This document shows, one piece after another, positions 8,072 to 15,858 of a stretch of DNA of 64,000 nucleotides. This stretch comes from Photobacterium salinisoli. Its GTDB lineage: Bacteria > Pseudomonadota > Gammaproteobacteria > Enterobacterales > Vibrionaceae. The stretch lies in the NCBI RefSeq assembly GCF_003614885.1, contig NZ_QZMS01000011.1:744001-808000 (forward strand). Reading direction: 5' to 3'. The translations under genes were made by a program, and so were the position numbers. The notes below the pieces were generated by a model that saw only the letters and a list, made by a program, of their open reading frames with translations, did not search any database and was not told the DNA's origin. The stretch's first letter is position 1, and each line of letters opens with the position of its first letter.

Positions 8072-9124
8072 ATGCAGGGACGCACGTTAAAAATTGCGGC
8101 TGCCGTCTTATTGGTGATGGCGCTCTTAATTGGCTGGTACGGGGTGACCCTGAGTGGCCGCACTGCACCGCAAGCCTCATCGCCGGCGATGTCAGTGACT
8201 AAGCCTGCGGTGACTGTCTGGGCTTTTGCGAACGATGTACCTAAACAGGCGGTGCTGACCGAAGACATGCTGGTTGCCACCCAAGTGACCGATGCCACTG
8301 CTGAAGACATTCGTGATTATTCTCCTTTTATTGGCAGACAACTGAAATTGTCTGTCGTGAAGGGAACCCGCCTGAAATCTGCTTTGTTGCAGGGGCAGTT
8401 ACCCCTTGCACAGTCTCTGCCTCAGGGATACCGCGCAATTGCGATTCAAGCCAGTGAACTGACCACAGTCGGCGGACATGTTCAGCCCGGCTACCGGGTG
8501 GATGTGATTTATCTGCTTCGCGCCAACAAGGAATCGGGCGACAACAGTACCGCCCGGCGTATTCTGAGTAACGTCGAAGTGCTGGCAGTCGGGGATCTAC
8601 TGAACTTCGACGGTAAAAAAACGGATAAACAAGTGAACGATAAAGCCAGAACCGTGGTACTGGCCGTACCTGCCACGGATACGCCACAGCTTTTGCTGGC
8701 AGAAAATACGGGGCAACTCAGGCTGGCGGTGGTTGGCACTCAAGAGTTGGCGCCGGTTGTTGAATTAGCCGCTGACGCAGAGAGCATGATGGCCTACTCG
8801 CCTGTTCCCGGCCAGCCATCCGGCGTCGATAAAACAGCCGGTGTGCTTTCGGTACCTAAAGTCATTGTGACTTCGCAGAAAACAGTCAGCACCTCGCAGG
8901 GGGCGCCGGCTGTCATGATGACGGCACCCAGCCATTCAACGGTCAAAGAACCTGAGGACGCCAAGCAAGACGACAGTTATGTCATCTCATTGAAAACATT
9001 GGGTGGTTATCGCGAAGCTGACGTGGAAGCGAAAAAACCGACGCCGGTGAAATACCGTTATGTTGCCCCTCGGGTTGAGGTGTATCAGGGCGAGAACCGA
9101 ACTCTGGTTCGCACCAGTCACTGA
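8072..9124 (+). CDS. rcpC: Flp pilus assembly protein RcpC/CpaB
   Basis: A 350-residue periplasmic/inner-membrane anchored protein. An N-terminal helix (residues ~5-25) is followed by an SAF-type domain (VWAFANDVPKQAVLTEDMLV, then VVKGTRLKSALL) and the RcpC segment GYRAIAIQASELTTVGGHVQ. The C-terminal third is low-complexity and less conserved. RcpC/CpaB proteins stabilise the outer-membrane secretin and may bind peptidoglycan. GAGGGG sits correctly before the ATG. It is 14 bases from rcpA and clearly cotranscribed. Confidence 0.9.
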   Translation: MQGRTLKIAAAVLLVMALLIGWYGVTLSGRTAPQASSPAMSVTKPAVTVWAFANDVPKQAVLTEDMLVATQVTDATAEDIRDYSPFIGRQLKLSVVKGTRLKSALLQGQLPLAQSLPQGYRAIAIQASELTTVGGHVQPGYRVDVIYLLRANKESGDNSTARRILSNVEVLAVGDLLNFDGKKTDKQVNDKARTVVLAVPATDTPQLLLAENTGQLRLAVVGTQELAPVVELAADAESMMAYSPVPGQPSGVDKTAGVLSVPKVIVTSQKTVSTSQGAPAVMMTAPSHSTVKEPEDAKQDDSYVISLKTLGGYREADVEAKKPTPVKYRYVAPRVEVYQGENRTLVRTSH

Positions 9125-9138
9125 CAGGGAGAGAGTGA

Positions 9139-10296
9139 ATGCTGCGTTTTGTGAATGGATTATGTGTGTTTCTGGCTCTGAGCCTGAGTGTGTCTGTTGA
9201 TGCCCGTGATGTTCAAATGGATGTGGGTGAGCAGGTAACTGTGCACTCCGGCAAGCGCATTCAGCGGGCAGCCATTGGCGAACCCTCTGTTGCGGGTGTC
9301 AAAGTATTGAGTACCTCTGAGTTATTGGTGACAGGAAAGCAAACAGGCTCAACATCGCTGTTGATCTGGGAGCGAGGTTCAGATGAACCTGTCCGCCATC
9401 GGATTTCTGTCAATCCCGGTGGTGTTGCAACATCCAATATTCAGGTGCAGACAGACATTAAAGTGGTCGAAGTCAGCAAAAGTGCGCTCAAAGAAGCAGG
9501 ATTCTTTTTCGGTAAGCAGGGCTCAGGCGGCACCTTCTGGGGCATTGGGAATGCCAGCGCGATTACGGGGGCGTCCTTTAATGGTTTTCGTGGCAGTTTC
9601 TTATCCAGTGGTGATGCGTTCAATCTGGTGATCGGCAATGTTGCGGATCATTTTCTCGGCACAATCAGTGCGCTGGACAGCAACGGCTTTGCTTACACGC
9701 TGGCTGAACCCAGCCTGGTGACTATGTCTGGCCACACGGCGACCTTTCTGGCCGGTGGGGAATTTCCGTATCCGAAAAGCACCAGTGATGATGATATCAG
9801 CATAGAGTTTAAAGAATTTGGGGTTCGTCTGAACCTGACCCCGACTGTGATGTCGGGCGATCGCATCATGCTCAAAGTTGCACCTGAAGTGAGTGAGCTG
9901 AATTATGCGCAGGGCGTCCAGGCCTCCGGTGTGATAGTGCCGGGATTATCGGTTCGGCGTACTGACACCACAGTCCAGCTGGGCAACGGTGAGAGCTTTG
10001 TGATCAGTGGACTGGTCAGCCGCAGCACAATTAAAAATGCCAACCGTTTTCCTGGATTGGGCGACATTCCGATTCTTGGCGCTTTTTTTCGCTCAACCCG
10101 GTTAGAAGAGAATGACAAAGAACTCATGATGGTTGTTACGCCGCATCTGGTGAAACCCTTTGCCAGCAACGCGCCGCTGCCACCGTTACCGGGCGAAATG
10201 TACCGTCAATTCAAACCCAATTTTTTCGAATTAATTTTTCTGGATGCTGAACCCAGAGAACTACCCGTAAAAATGGGCTTTTCAGGGGAGGGGTAA
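9139..10296 (+). CDS. rcpA: Tad outer-membrane secretin RcpA/CpaC
   Basis: A 385-residue secretin with a cleavable signal peptide (LCVFLALSLSVSVDA/RD). The BON/pilus-N-like domain is at ~25-95, followed by the GspD/PilQ-type secretin core (EPSLVTMSGHTATFLAGGEF, then DRIMLKVAPEVSELNYAQG, then RRTDTTVQLGNGESFVISGL, ending FPGLGDIPILGAFFRS). It would form the outer-membrane channel for the Flp pilus. The length is at the short end for CpaC, which often has 450-500 residues. An AGGGAG site precedes the ATG, and tadZ follows one base after the stop. Confidence 0.93.
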   Translation: MLRFVNGLCVFLALSLSVSVDARDVQMDVGEQVTVHSGKRIQRAAIGEPSVAGVKVLSTSELLVTGKQTGSTSLLIWERGSDEPVRHRISVNPGGVATSNIQVQTDIKVVEVSKSALKEAGFFFGKQGSGGTFWGIGNASAITGASFNGFRGSFLSSGDAFNLVIGNVADHFLGTISALDSNGFAYTLAEPSLVTMSGHTATFLAGGEFPYPKSTSDDDISIEFKEFGVRLNLTPTVMSGDRIMLKVAPEVSELNYAQGVQASGVIVPGLSVRRTDTTVQLGNGESFVISGLVSRSTIKNANRFPGLGDIPILGAFFRSTRLEENDKELMMVVTPHLVKPFASNAPLPPLPGEMYRQFKPNFFELIFLDAEPRELPVKMGFSGEG

Positions 10297-10297
10297 A

Positions 10298-11401
10298 ATG
10301 CAGCTCATGGCATATACGGCGGATCATCACGCCAAACTGGATGTGTCGGAGGCGATCCCTGAAGGGTGCACGCTGACATGGATAGAAGATGCGTCTCATC
10401 TTAGCTCCAATCTGGCCTGGAAACAGACGCGTATTCTGATATTAGTGGCCTCTGACTGGCCAATGCCGGATATCGACAGCCTGATGGATAATTTTGCTCC
10501 CCGGCACGTCATTCTGGTGGATCTGACCCCCGAGGCGCACTGGCATGGTATTCAGCAAAACCAGCTGGTACGTAAACACCTTCACTGGTGCGAGCTGGAA
10601 GGACTGACAGATTTGATTCTTCAGCTGACACAGATGACGTCTTTTGGCGCCACGTCGCGTCTGGCGTTGTTGTCGCCTCGTAATGATTGTGATGGTGCCT
10701 TGCTGGCCATAGCCGCAGCGTCACAGCTGCAACGAAAGCACAAACAGCCCGTACTGTTATTGGATCTGGGGCGACCTTACAGCGATGTGTCTTCTTATTT
10801 GGGTTGCAGTAATCGGATTGATTTTCTGACCTTGCTGGAAAAGAAAGATTACCTCAGTGCGCAGTGGCTGGGTGAGCAAGAGTTGGACGCCGGAGCAGGC
10901 ATTCATGTTATCGGGATGCCGGATTCGGACAATTACAGTGCTGTGACCATGGAAGCGCTGGTGGAAGTCATGGACCTGCTGGAAGGCATGTACAGCAATA
11001 TCATTATTAATCTTACCGGTATGCCACCCAGCCCTTTGCTGTTTTTTATGGTCAATCGATGCGATCAGCATTGGCTGCTGGCCGATCAGAAAAACGTCAG
11101 TCTGAAAAGCGCCTGTGATCTGGCTGAATTACTTTATCTTCAGGGGATCAGGCCGGGCAGCGTGAATTTAGTTCTGGCTCCTTTCTCTCCTGAAGTGATG
11201 CCAGGAAAAGAGATGATCCAGAATCAGCTTCCTATCTTAGTTCGCGGCGATTTGCCGTACACCTTTGCTGTCATTACTGACATCAATGCCAACGCACTGT
11301 TTCCGCCCAGCGGCGAGTTCAGGTTGTATATCAAGGCGGTTGAGAAATTGCTCTGGCTGTCGACAGAAAAATCACGCTGGCAGTTTTCTCTGGGCTGGTA
11401 A
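10298..11401 (+). CDS. tadZ: TadZ/CpaE-like pilus localisation protein
   Basis: A 367-residue protein with a receiver-like N-terminal half and a MinD/ParA-like C-terminal half (PVLLLDLGRPYSDVSSYLGC, then GMPDSDNYSAVTMEALVEVM). The Walker A position reads SPRNDCDGALLAI instead of KGGVGKT, so ATP binding is probably lost, as in many TadZ proteins. TadZ marks the pole where the pilus machine assembles. AGGGGAGGGG lies 4-5 bases before the ATG. It is translationally close-coupled to rcpA and followed by tadA. Confidence 0.85.
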   Translation: MQLMAYTADHHAKLDVSEAIPEGCTLTWIEDASHLSSNLAWKQTRILILVASDWPMPDIDSLMDNFAPRHVILVDLTPEAHWHGIQQNQLVRKHLHWCELEGLTDLILQLTQMTSFGATSRLALLSPRNDCDGALLAIAAASQLQRKHKQPVLLLDLGRPYSDVSSYLGCSNRIDFLTLLEKKDYLSAQWLGEQELDAGAGIHVIGMPDSDNYSAVTMEALVEVMDLLEGMYSNIIINLTGMPPSPLLFFMVNRCDQHWLLADQKNVSLKSACDLAELLYLQGIRPGSVNLVLAPFSPEVMPGKEMIQNQLPILVRGDLPYTFAVITDINANALFPPSGEFRLYIKAVEKLLWLSTEKSRWQFSLGW

Positions 11402-11437
11402 GTATCCTCAGGTGATTTCTCAAATCAAGGAGTCGGT

Positions 11438-12697
11438 ATGGGAAATGAAATGGTGTGGCCAAGCAGGGAATTGGTGATTCAGCAGGAAGAATCGACGCTG
11501 GCTCTGAAAGCGGAACTGCACCGCTACATTATTGAGCAGCTCGAAGAAGATGGCCTGATGTTTGAGATGGAACGACAGGAAATGCAGCCGCATGTTCATG
11601 ATTATGTTCGCCAGTATTTTCAGCAGCATAAGGAAGTGAATCAACATCTGAACATGCAGGATCTGGTCACTGAACTGATGGACGAGATCGTCGGTTTCGG
11701 CCCGTTACAGAACCTGCTGGATGATCCAAACATCGACGATATTCTGATTAACGGCCCGAAAAATATCTATGTTGAACGAAGTGGTCAGTTAAGCCGGGTT
11801 TCCCTGAGGTTCATGAACGATCAGCATGTATTGCGGGTTATTCGTCGCATGATATCGCCAATCGGCCGGCGAATTGATGAGTCCAACCCTATGGTGGATG
11901 CCCGTTTACCCGATGGAAGCCGGATCAATGCGGTGATTCCTCCGCTGTCTATTGACGGTCCTTGTCTGTCTATCCGGAAATTCAAAAAAGAAGGTCTGAC
12001 GGCAGATACCTTAATTCAGAATGGTGCCATGAGTGTTGCCATGCATCAGTTGCTGAGAAGCTGCGCGAAATCGCGATTTAATATTCTGATCAGCGGGTCA
12101 ACCGGATCAGGAAAAACCACCTTGCTCAATATTCTCAGCCAGTACATCAATACCGGTGAGCGTATTGTGACCATTGAAGATGCCGCCGAACTGCAGCTCA
12201 GGAACGGGCACGTTGTCCGTCTGGAAACCCGTCCGCCTAACTCGGAAGGCCATGGCGAAGTCACCGCCAGAGATTTGCTTAAAAATGCCCTGCGGATGCG
12301 GCCAGACCGCATCATTCTGGGCGAAAGCCGGGGGGGGGAAGTGCTGGATATGCTGCAGGCAATGAACACAGGGCACCAGGGATCGATGAGTACGTTGCAT
12401 GCCAACTCACCGCGTGATGCGCTGGTGCGGCTGGAAATGATGGTCACACTGGCTGGTTTCACTTCCACAGAATCACTGATTAAACAAATAATTGCCACCG
12501 CACTGGATATGATTGTGCAGGTTTCACGCCTGCCAAACGGTAAGCGGGTCATTACTCACATTGTTGAAGTCCAAGACGTGGCAGACGATCAGATCCGCAT
12601 TCAGGAGCTGTATAAATACAACCAGCAGACGGAAGACTTCCTGACCGTGGATGCTATGTCTGCCCACCTGCGTAACAAGCTGGAGGAAGGGCTATGA
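11438..12697 (+). CDS. tadA: Tad secretion ATPase TadA/CpaF
   Basis: A 419-residue hexameric type II/IV secretion ATPase that powers Flp pilus assembly. The N-terminal domain contains EIVGFGPLQNLLDDPNIDDI, typical of CpaF. Walker A is GSTGSGKTTLLN near residue 220, the Asp box is VTIEDAAELQL, Walker B is RPDRIILGESRGGEVLDM, and the His box is MSTLHANSPRDAL. AAGGAG precedes the ATG. The codons for the SRGGE part of Walker B contain a run of nine Gs, so slippage would disable the gene. The stop overlaps tadB by four bases (ATGA). Confidence 0.95.
   Translation: MGNEMVWPSRELVIQQEESTLALKAELHRYIIEQLEEDGLMFEMERQEMQPHVHDYVRQYFQQHKEVNQHLNMQDLVTELMDEIVGFGPLQNLLDDPNIDDILINGPKNIYVERSGQLSRVSLRFMNDQHVLRVIRRMISPIGRRIDESNPMVDARLPDGSRINAVIPPLSIDGPCLSIRKFKKEGLTADTLIQNGAMSVAMHQLLRSCAKSRFNILISGSTGSGKTTLLNILSQYINTGERIVTIEDAAELQLRNGHVVRLETRPPNSEGHGEVTARDLLKNALRMRPDRIILGESRGGEVLDMLQAMNTGHQGSMSTLHANSPRDALVRLEMMVTLAGFTSTESLIKQIIATALDMIVQVSRLPNGKRVITHIVEVQDVADDQIRIQELYKYNQQTEDFLTVDAMSAHLRNKLEEGL
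12330..12338 (+). repeat. Nine-G homopolymer inside tadA
   Basis: Nine consecutive Gs encode Arg-Gly-Gly in the Walker B region of tadA. Poly-G tracts of this length are typical slipped-strand sites in phase-variable genes. In the sequence as given the frame is intact. Confidence 0.85.
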
Positions 12698-13575
12698 ACA
12701 GCGCGATCTTTATCGCGGTGGTCTTGTTGATTGCCAGCTGCGTATTGATGGTCATTGCAACCCGGCGTCCCAAAGCGGTGACCCCCAAAGCTGCGACAGA
12801 CAAATCCCCAAAACAGCGCACTAACGAGCGGCCTGTACAGCGCAGGGATCGCATGCTGGAAAACTGGCAGAGACTTGGGCTGAGTACATCAACCTTCATG
12901 CTGGTGATTTATGGAGTTTGCCTGCTGTGCGGCCCTTTCGTGCTGGCGCGTGTGTCAGGTATCGGTGGGTTGGGCATTGGTCTGCTTGCTTCTGTGGGGC
13001 TGATTCTCCTGCTGGGTCAGATTCGGAAAAGTAATAAACGCCGGAAAATTCTTCAGCAACTACCTGGGTTCATCGATCACCTTAATCGCCGTGTACATGT
13101 TGGCATGTCGCTCAACAAAGCGGTTGAGAAGGTGCTGCCCGCCATTAATAACCCTTTACACAGTATTGCTCAGCGGGCAGTGCAGCGTACCAGCCTGGGC
13201 ACAGAACTTTATGACTCTTTCTATAAAGAAGCCAAGATAACGGGTGTACAGGAATTTGCCCTGCTTGGTTCTGTGTTTAAGGTAAATCATCAGTTTGGCG
13301 GCAGTGTGACGGCGGCATTGGAGAACTTGGTTGAGCTGCTGCATCAGCAGGAACGCAGTCAGCGGGAACTGAAATCTATGACAGGAGAAACCCGGGTGAC
13401 GGCCTGGGTGATGGGCGTGGCTCCAACGGCCATGGCTATGTATATGCTGGTGTCTAATCCTCAGCAGTTGTTGTCTATGTGGGCTGATGAGTCCGGCCGG
13501 CAGGCGCTGATGCTGGGTATTGGAGCCCAGGTGCTTGGCGCCCTGGTGCTGTGGCGCATGGTTCGGTCGTTATAA
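12694..13575 (+). CDS. tadB: Tad inner-membrane platform protein TadB
   Basis: A 293-residue GspF-type membrane protein. An N-terminal helix (~3-22), a charged linker, a helix pair (~68-108), the cytoplasmic T2SSF domain (QQLPGFIDHLNRRVHVGMSL, then LEQERSQRELKSMTGETRV-like segment) and C-terminal helices are visible. With TadC it forms the platform that couples TadA ATPase motion to pilin extraction. The ATG overlaps the tadA stop, so translation is coupled. Tad loci always carry tadB and tadC as a pair, as here. Confidence 0.92.
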   Translation: MNSAIFIAVVLLIASCVLMVIATRRPKAVTPKAATDKSPKQRTNERPVQRRDRMLENWQRLGLSTSTFMLVIYGVCLLCGPFVLARVSGIGGLGIGLLASVGLILLLGQIRKSNKRRKILQQLPGFIDHLNRRVHVGMSLNKAVEKVLPAINNPLHSIAQRAVQRTSLGTELYDSFYKEAKITGVQEFALLGSVFKVNHQFGGSVTAALENLVELLHQQERSQRELKSMTGETRVTAWVMGVAPTAMAMYMLVSNPQQLLSMWADESGRQALMLGIGAQVLGALVLWRMVRSL

Positions 13576-13638
13576 ACTGGTTTGGCTGGGGTCATATTGC
13601 CAGTTTAAGTGAGACAGATGTAAAGGCAGGTAAACATA

Positions 13639-14535
13639 ATGACAGTCACCGCTTATTTGATCATTGCCAGTTTATTGCTCACGGCAGGCGGGGCCGGTCT
13701 GATGTACTGGTCAGTCAAAGTACAAAAAGCACGCAGTGTGGAGCAAAACCTTGCCAAATCGCTGGGTAAGACACCGGGTGAGCGTGTGATTCAGACCGGC
13801 CAGATGTTGTGGGGCAAAACCAAGCGACGTAATGCCTCATTTCTAAGCGAAATTCTGGAGATGATGCGCAAAGCCGGATACATCTCCAACCGCGAGCAAA
13901 CACTGGCTGTGTTCAGGATGGCCGCCGTGTGGTGTGCCGTTCAGTTGGTGTTTGCCAGTCAGCTCATTCAGGCCGAGGCATCGGTAAACAATAAAATCAG
14001 CCTGGTATTTATCAGTGCTCTGGGTACGGCCTACCTCACCATTCAGTGGCTGAAGAAAAAAGCTGCCAGGCGGACCAGAGTGATTGACGAAGAAATGATC
14101 ATCGGCCTGCAGGTGATGAAAATTTTGTGGGATGTCGGTCTGTCGCTGGAGAGCCTGTTACGCACTTTGACCCGAGAACTGTCTGAATTGACCCCTGAGC
14201 TGAATAAGGAACTGAAACTGGTGCTCAGCAAAATTGAAGCAGGCCAGGAACGTGCTTCGGCATTCAGCGAAGTGGCCAGTGTGAATGATTCCACGGGCAT
14301 GCAGGATTTATTAACCATGCTGGCACAGGTGTCTGAAACCGGGGGCAATATGTCGGCTTCGCTGAATCAGTTGTCTCAGTTGCTGCAGGACAGACGGCGG
14401 ACTCAGTTGCAGGAAAAAGTCACCAAGCTGTCGGGAAAAATGTCAGTGGTCATGATGGTGTTTCTGTTTCCGGCTTTGTTTGTCGTGTTAGCCGGACCGG
14501 GGTTCATGGCACTCATCAAAGCAATAGGCAGTTGA
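13639..14535 (+). CDS. tadC: Tad inner-membrane platform protein TadC
   Basis: A 298-residue partner of TadB with the same T2SSF fold: helix ~5-25, cytoplasmic region with SFLSEILEMMRKAGYISNRE, two helices near 90-140, T2SSF core (DEEMIIGLQVMKILWDVGLSL, then LLTMLAQVSETGGNMSASL) and a C-terminal helix VMMVFLFPALFVVLAGPGFM. The 63-base gap after tadB contains no gene. The ribosome binding site GGCAGG is moderate. Confidence 0.92.
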   Translation: MTVTAYLIIASLLLTAGGAGLMYWSVKVQKARSVEQNLAKSLGKTPGERVIQTGQMLWGKTKRRNASFLSEILEMMRKAGYISNREQTLAVFRMAAVWCAVQLVFASQLIQAEASVNNKISLVFISALGTAYLTIQWLKKKAARRTRVIDEEMIIGLQVMKILWDVGLSLESLLRTLTRELSELTPELNKELKLVLSKIEAGQERASAFSEVASVNDSTGMQDLLTMLAQVSETGGNMSASLNQLSQLLQDRRRTQLQEKVTKLSGKMSVVMMVFLFPALFVVLAGPGFMALIKAIGS

Positions 14536-14594
14536 TGCCTTTTGTTTTCAGCCTGTGGCTGTAAAAAAAGAAGAAGAATGACAAGGATGCACAT

Positions 14595-15350
14595 ATGAAA
14601 AACCCGCTAAGGAACCGATCGTTCAGACATGGCCGTTATTGGGCAGGCGGCTTGCTGGCAATGACGCTGATGGCATGCGCCGGTTCGCCGCAGGAAGAAA
14701 CGGCCCAGCAAACAGCCAACAAAGCCGTACAGTCTGGTGCTTGTGGTGAAACACTGATCGCCAAAGACGGCATGAAGCTGTCGATGGTGAAACAGCAAAT
14801 GGATCAAGGCCAGTATTACCTGGCGCTGGCGGCTTTGGATGATCTGGATGAGGATGGCCTGAGCGTGAAAATCATGCGTGCCGATAGTTACCGCAAACTG
14901 GGCAAATGGGATGAAGCCTCCGCGTTGTATAAAGAGATGCTGAACACTTGCCTGGCTGGCAGTGCGTATCACGGACTGGGTTTGATCGCTTCGTATCAGG
15001 GCAATATGCAGGACGCCATGAAGTGGATGGAAAAAGCGGCCAAAGCCGCCCCGGTTGAAGCCGATGTCCGTAATGATCTTGGCTTTCTGCTGCTGGTTAC
15101 AGGACAGGATAAAAAAGCCAGAGACGAATTGCTGACCGCGCTTGAACTGAATCCTTCGCATCCGAATGCGGCGAAAAATTTGTGGTTTATTTTACTGAAA
15201 ACTAACCAGAAACAAGCGGCTGCTACGCTGGCTTCCCGGTTTGAATGGGACTATGCCGATCAGCAGGAAATGATGGATGCCATTACTGCCTTCAGGCCGT
15301 TGCAGCTGGATCCTTCTCAATCGGGCAACGATAGGACAGGAGCTTTGTGA
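14595..15350 (+). CDS. tadD: TadD TPR lipoprotein
   Basis: A 251-residue lipoprotein. A basic leader and helix end in a lipobox LMAC/AGS (Cys near residue 29), and the body is TPR helices (QYYLALAALDDLDEDGLSVK, KLGKWDEASALYKEML, GNMQDAMKWMEKAAKAAP, and a repeat ending ALELNPSHPNAAKNL). TadD is thought to be a pilotin-like factor that helps assemble the RcpA secretin. AAGGA precedes the ATG. The next gene overlaps its stop. Confidence 0.9.
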   Translation: MKNPLRNRSFRHGRYWAGGLLAMTLMACAGSPQEETAQQTANKAVQSGACGETLIAKDGMKLSMVKQQMDQGQYYLALAALDDLDEDGLSVKIMRADSYRKLGKWDEASALYKEMLNTCLAGSAYHGLGLIASYQGNMQDAMKWMEKAAKAAPVEADVRNDLGFLLLVTGQDKKARDELLTALELNPSHPNAAKNLWFILLKTNQKQAAATLASRFEWDYADQQEMMDAITAFRPLQLDPSQSGNDRTGAL

Positions 15351-15709
15351 TGAAAAGGACAGACACCTCTTTGATCATTGTGGTGGCGTTTGCGCTCGCA
15401 GCCACTGCTGCACAGGTTATGGCAGAAACCGTGCCGACGCAGGCAGCAGAAACACGTTCAGTGGCTCAACCGGGCAAAATCAGTCCGTATCCTGCCACCA
15501 CAACAGCACAGTTAAAGCCAGTCATGAAAAGTGAGCGCAAGAACATGACTCAGCTCTGGCTGAATATGCAGACGCGCGGCCAGATGGCAACATCCCAGAC
15601 CGATACCCTGACGCCGGAAGCTGCGAAGGCAACACAAGAGCGTATGCAGCAAAGCTTCAGCCACCCGATTCCGGACAAATTTATTAAAGATAATTTTGGC
15701 GGCAGTTAA
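15350..15709 (+). CDS. DUF3613-like exported protein of the tad locus
   Basis: A 119-residue protein with a signal peptide (SLIIVVAFALAATAAQVMA/ET). The C-terminal half has the pattern of DUF3613: LNMQTRGQMATSQTDTLTPE followed by ERMQQSFSHPIPDKF. DUF3613 proteins are small periplasmic proteins found almost only in tad clusters; their role is unknown. AGGAG fits either GTG at 15347 or ATG at 15350; the ATG is used. It overlaps the tadD stop codon. The family call is from pattern memory and moderate. Confidence 0.7.
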   Translation: MKRTDTSLIIVVAFALAATAAQVMAETVPTQAAETRSVAQPGKISPYPATTTAQLKPVMKSERKNMTQLWLNMQTRGQMATSQTDTLTPEAAKATQERMQQSFSHPIPDKFIKDNFGGS

Positions 15710-15747
15710 TGGTGAACGAAACGCCAGATTTCCGCCCATGACTTGTC

Positions 15748-15767
15748 ATGCCCGCGCAGGCGGGCAT
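15748..15767. repeat. REP-like GC hairpin between tad genes
   Basis: Stem ATGCCCGC/GCGGGCAT with a GCAG loop, preceded by GTC and followed by CCAC. The same hairpin, with a compensatory change (ATTCCCGC/GCGGGAAT), ends each unit of the repeat array at 44.4-45.4 kb. It lies in the 149-base gap before tadG, which otherwise holds only the tadG ribosome binding site (GAGGAG). Confidence 0.6.
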
Positions 15768-15858
15768 CCACTTACCGAACATGAGGCTGATCCATCAGCA
15801 CTGGCGGCACACTGGTCTATCCGTGTTATCACTGAATGTCGTCCTGAGGAGCTAGGAT

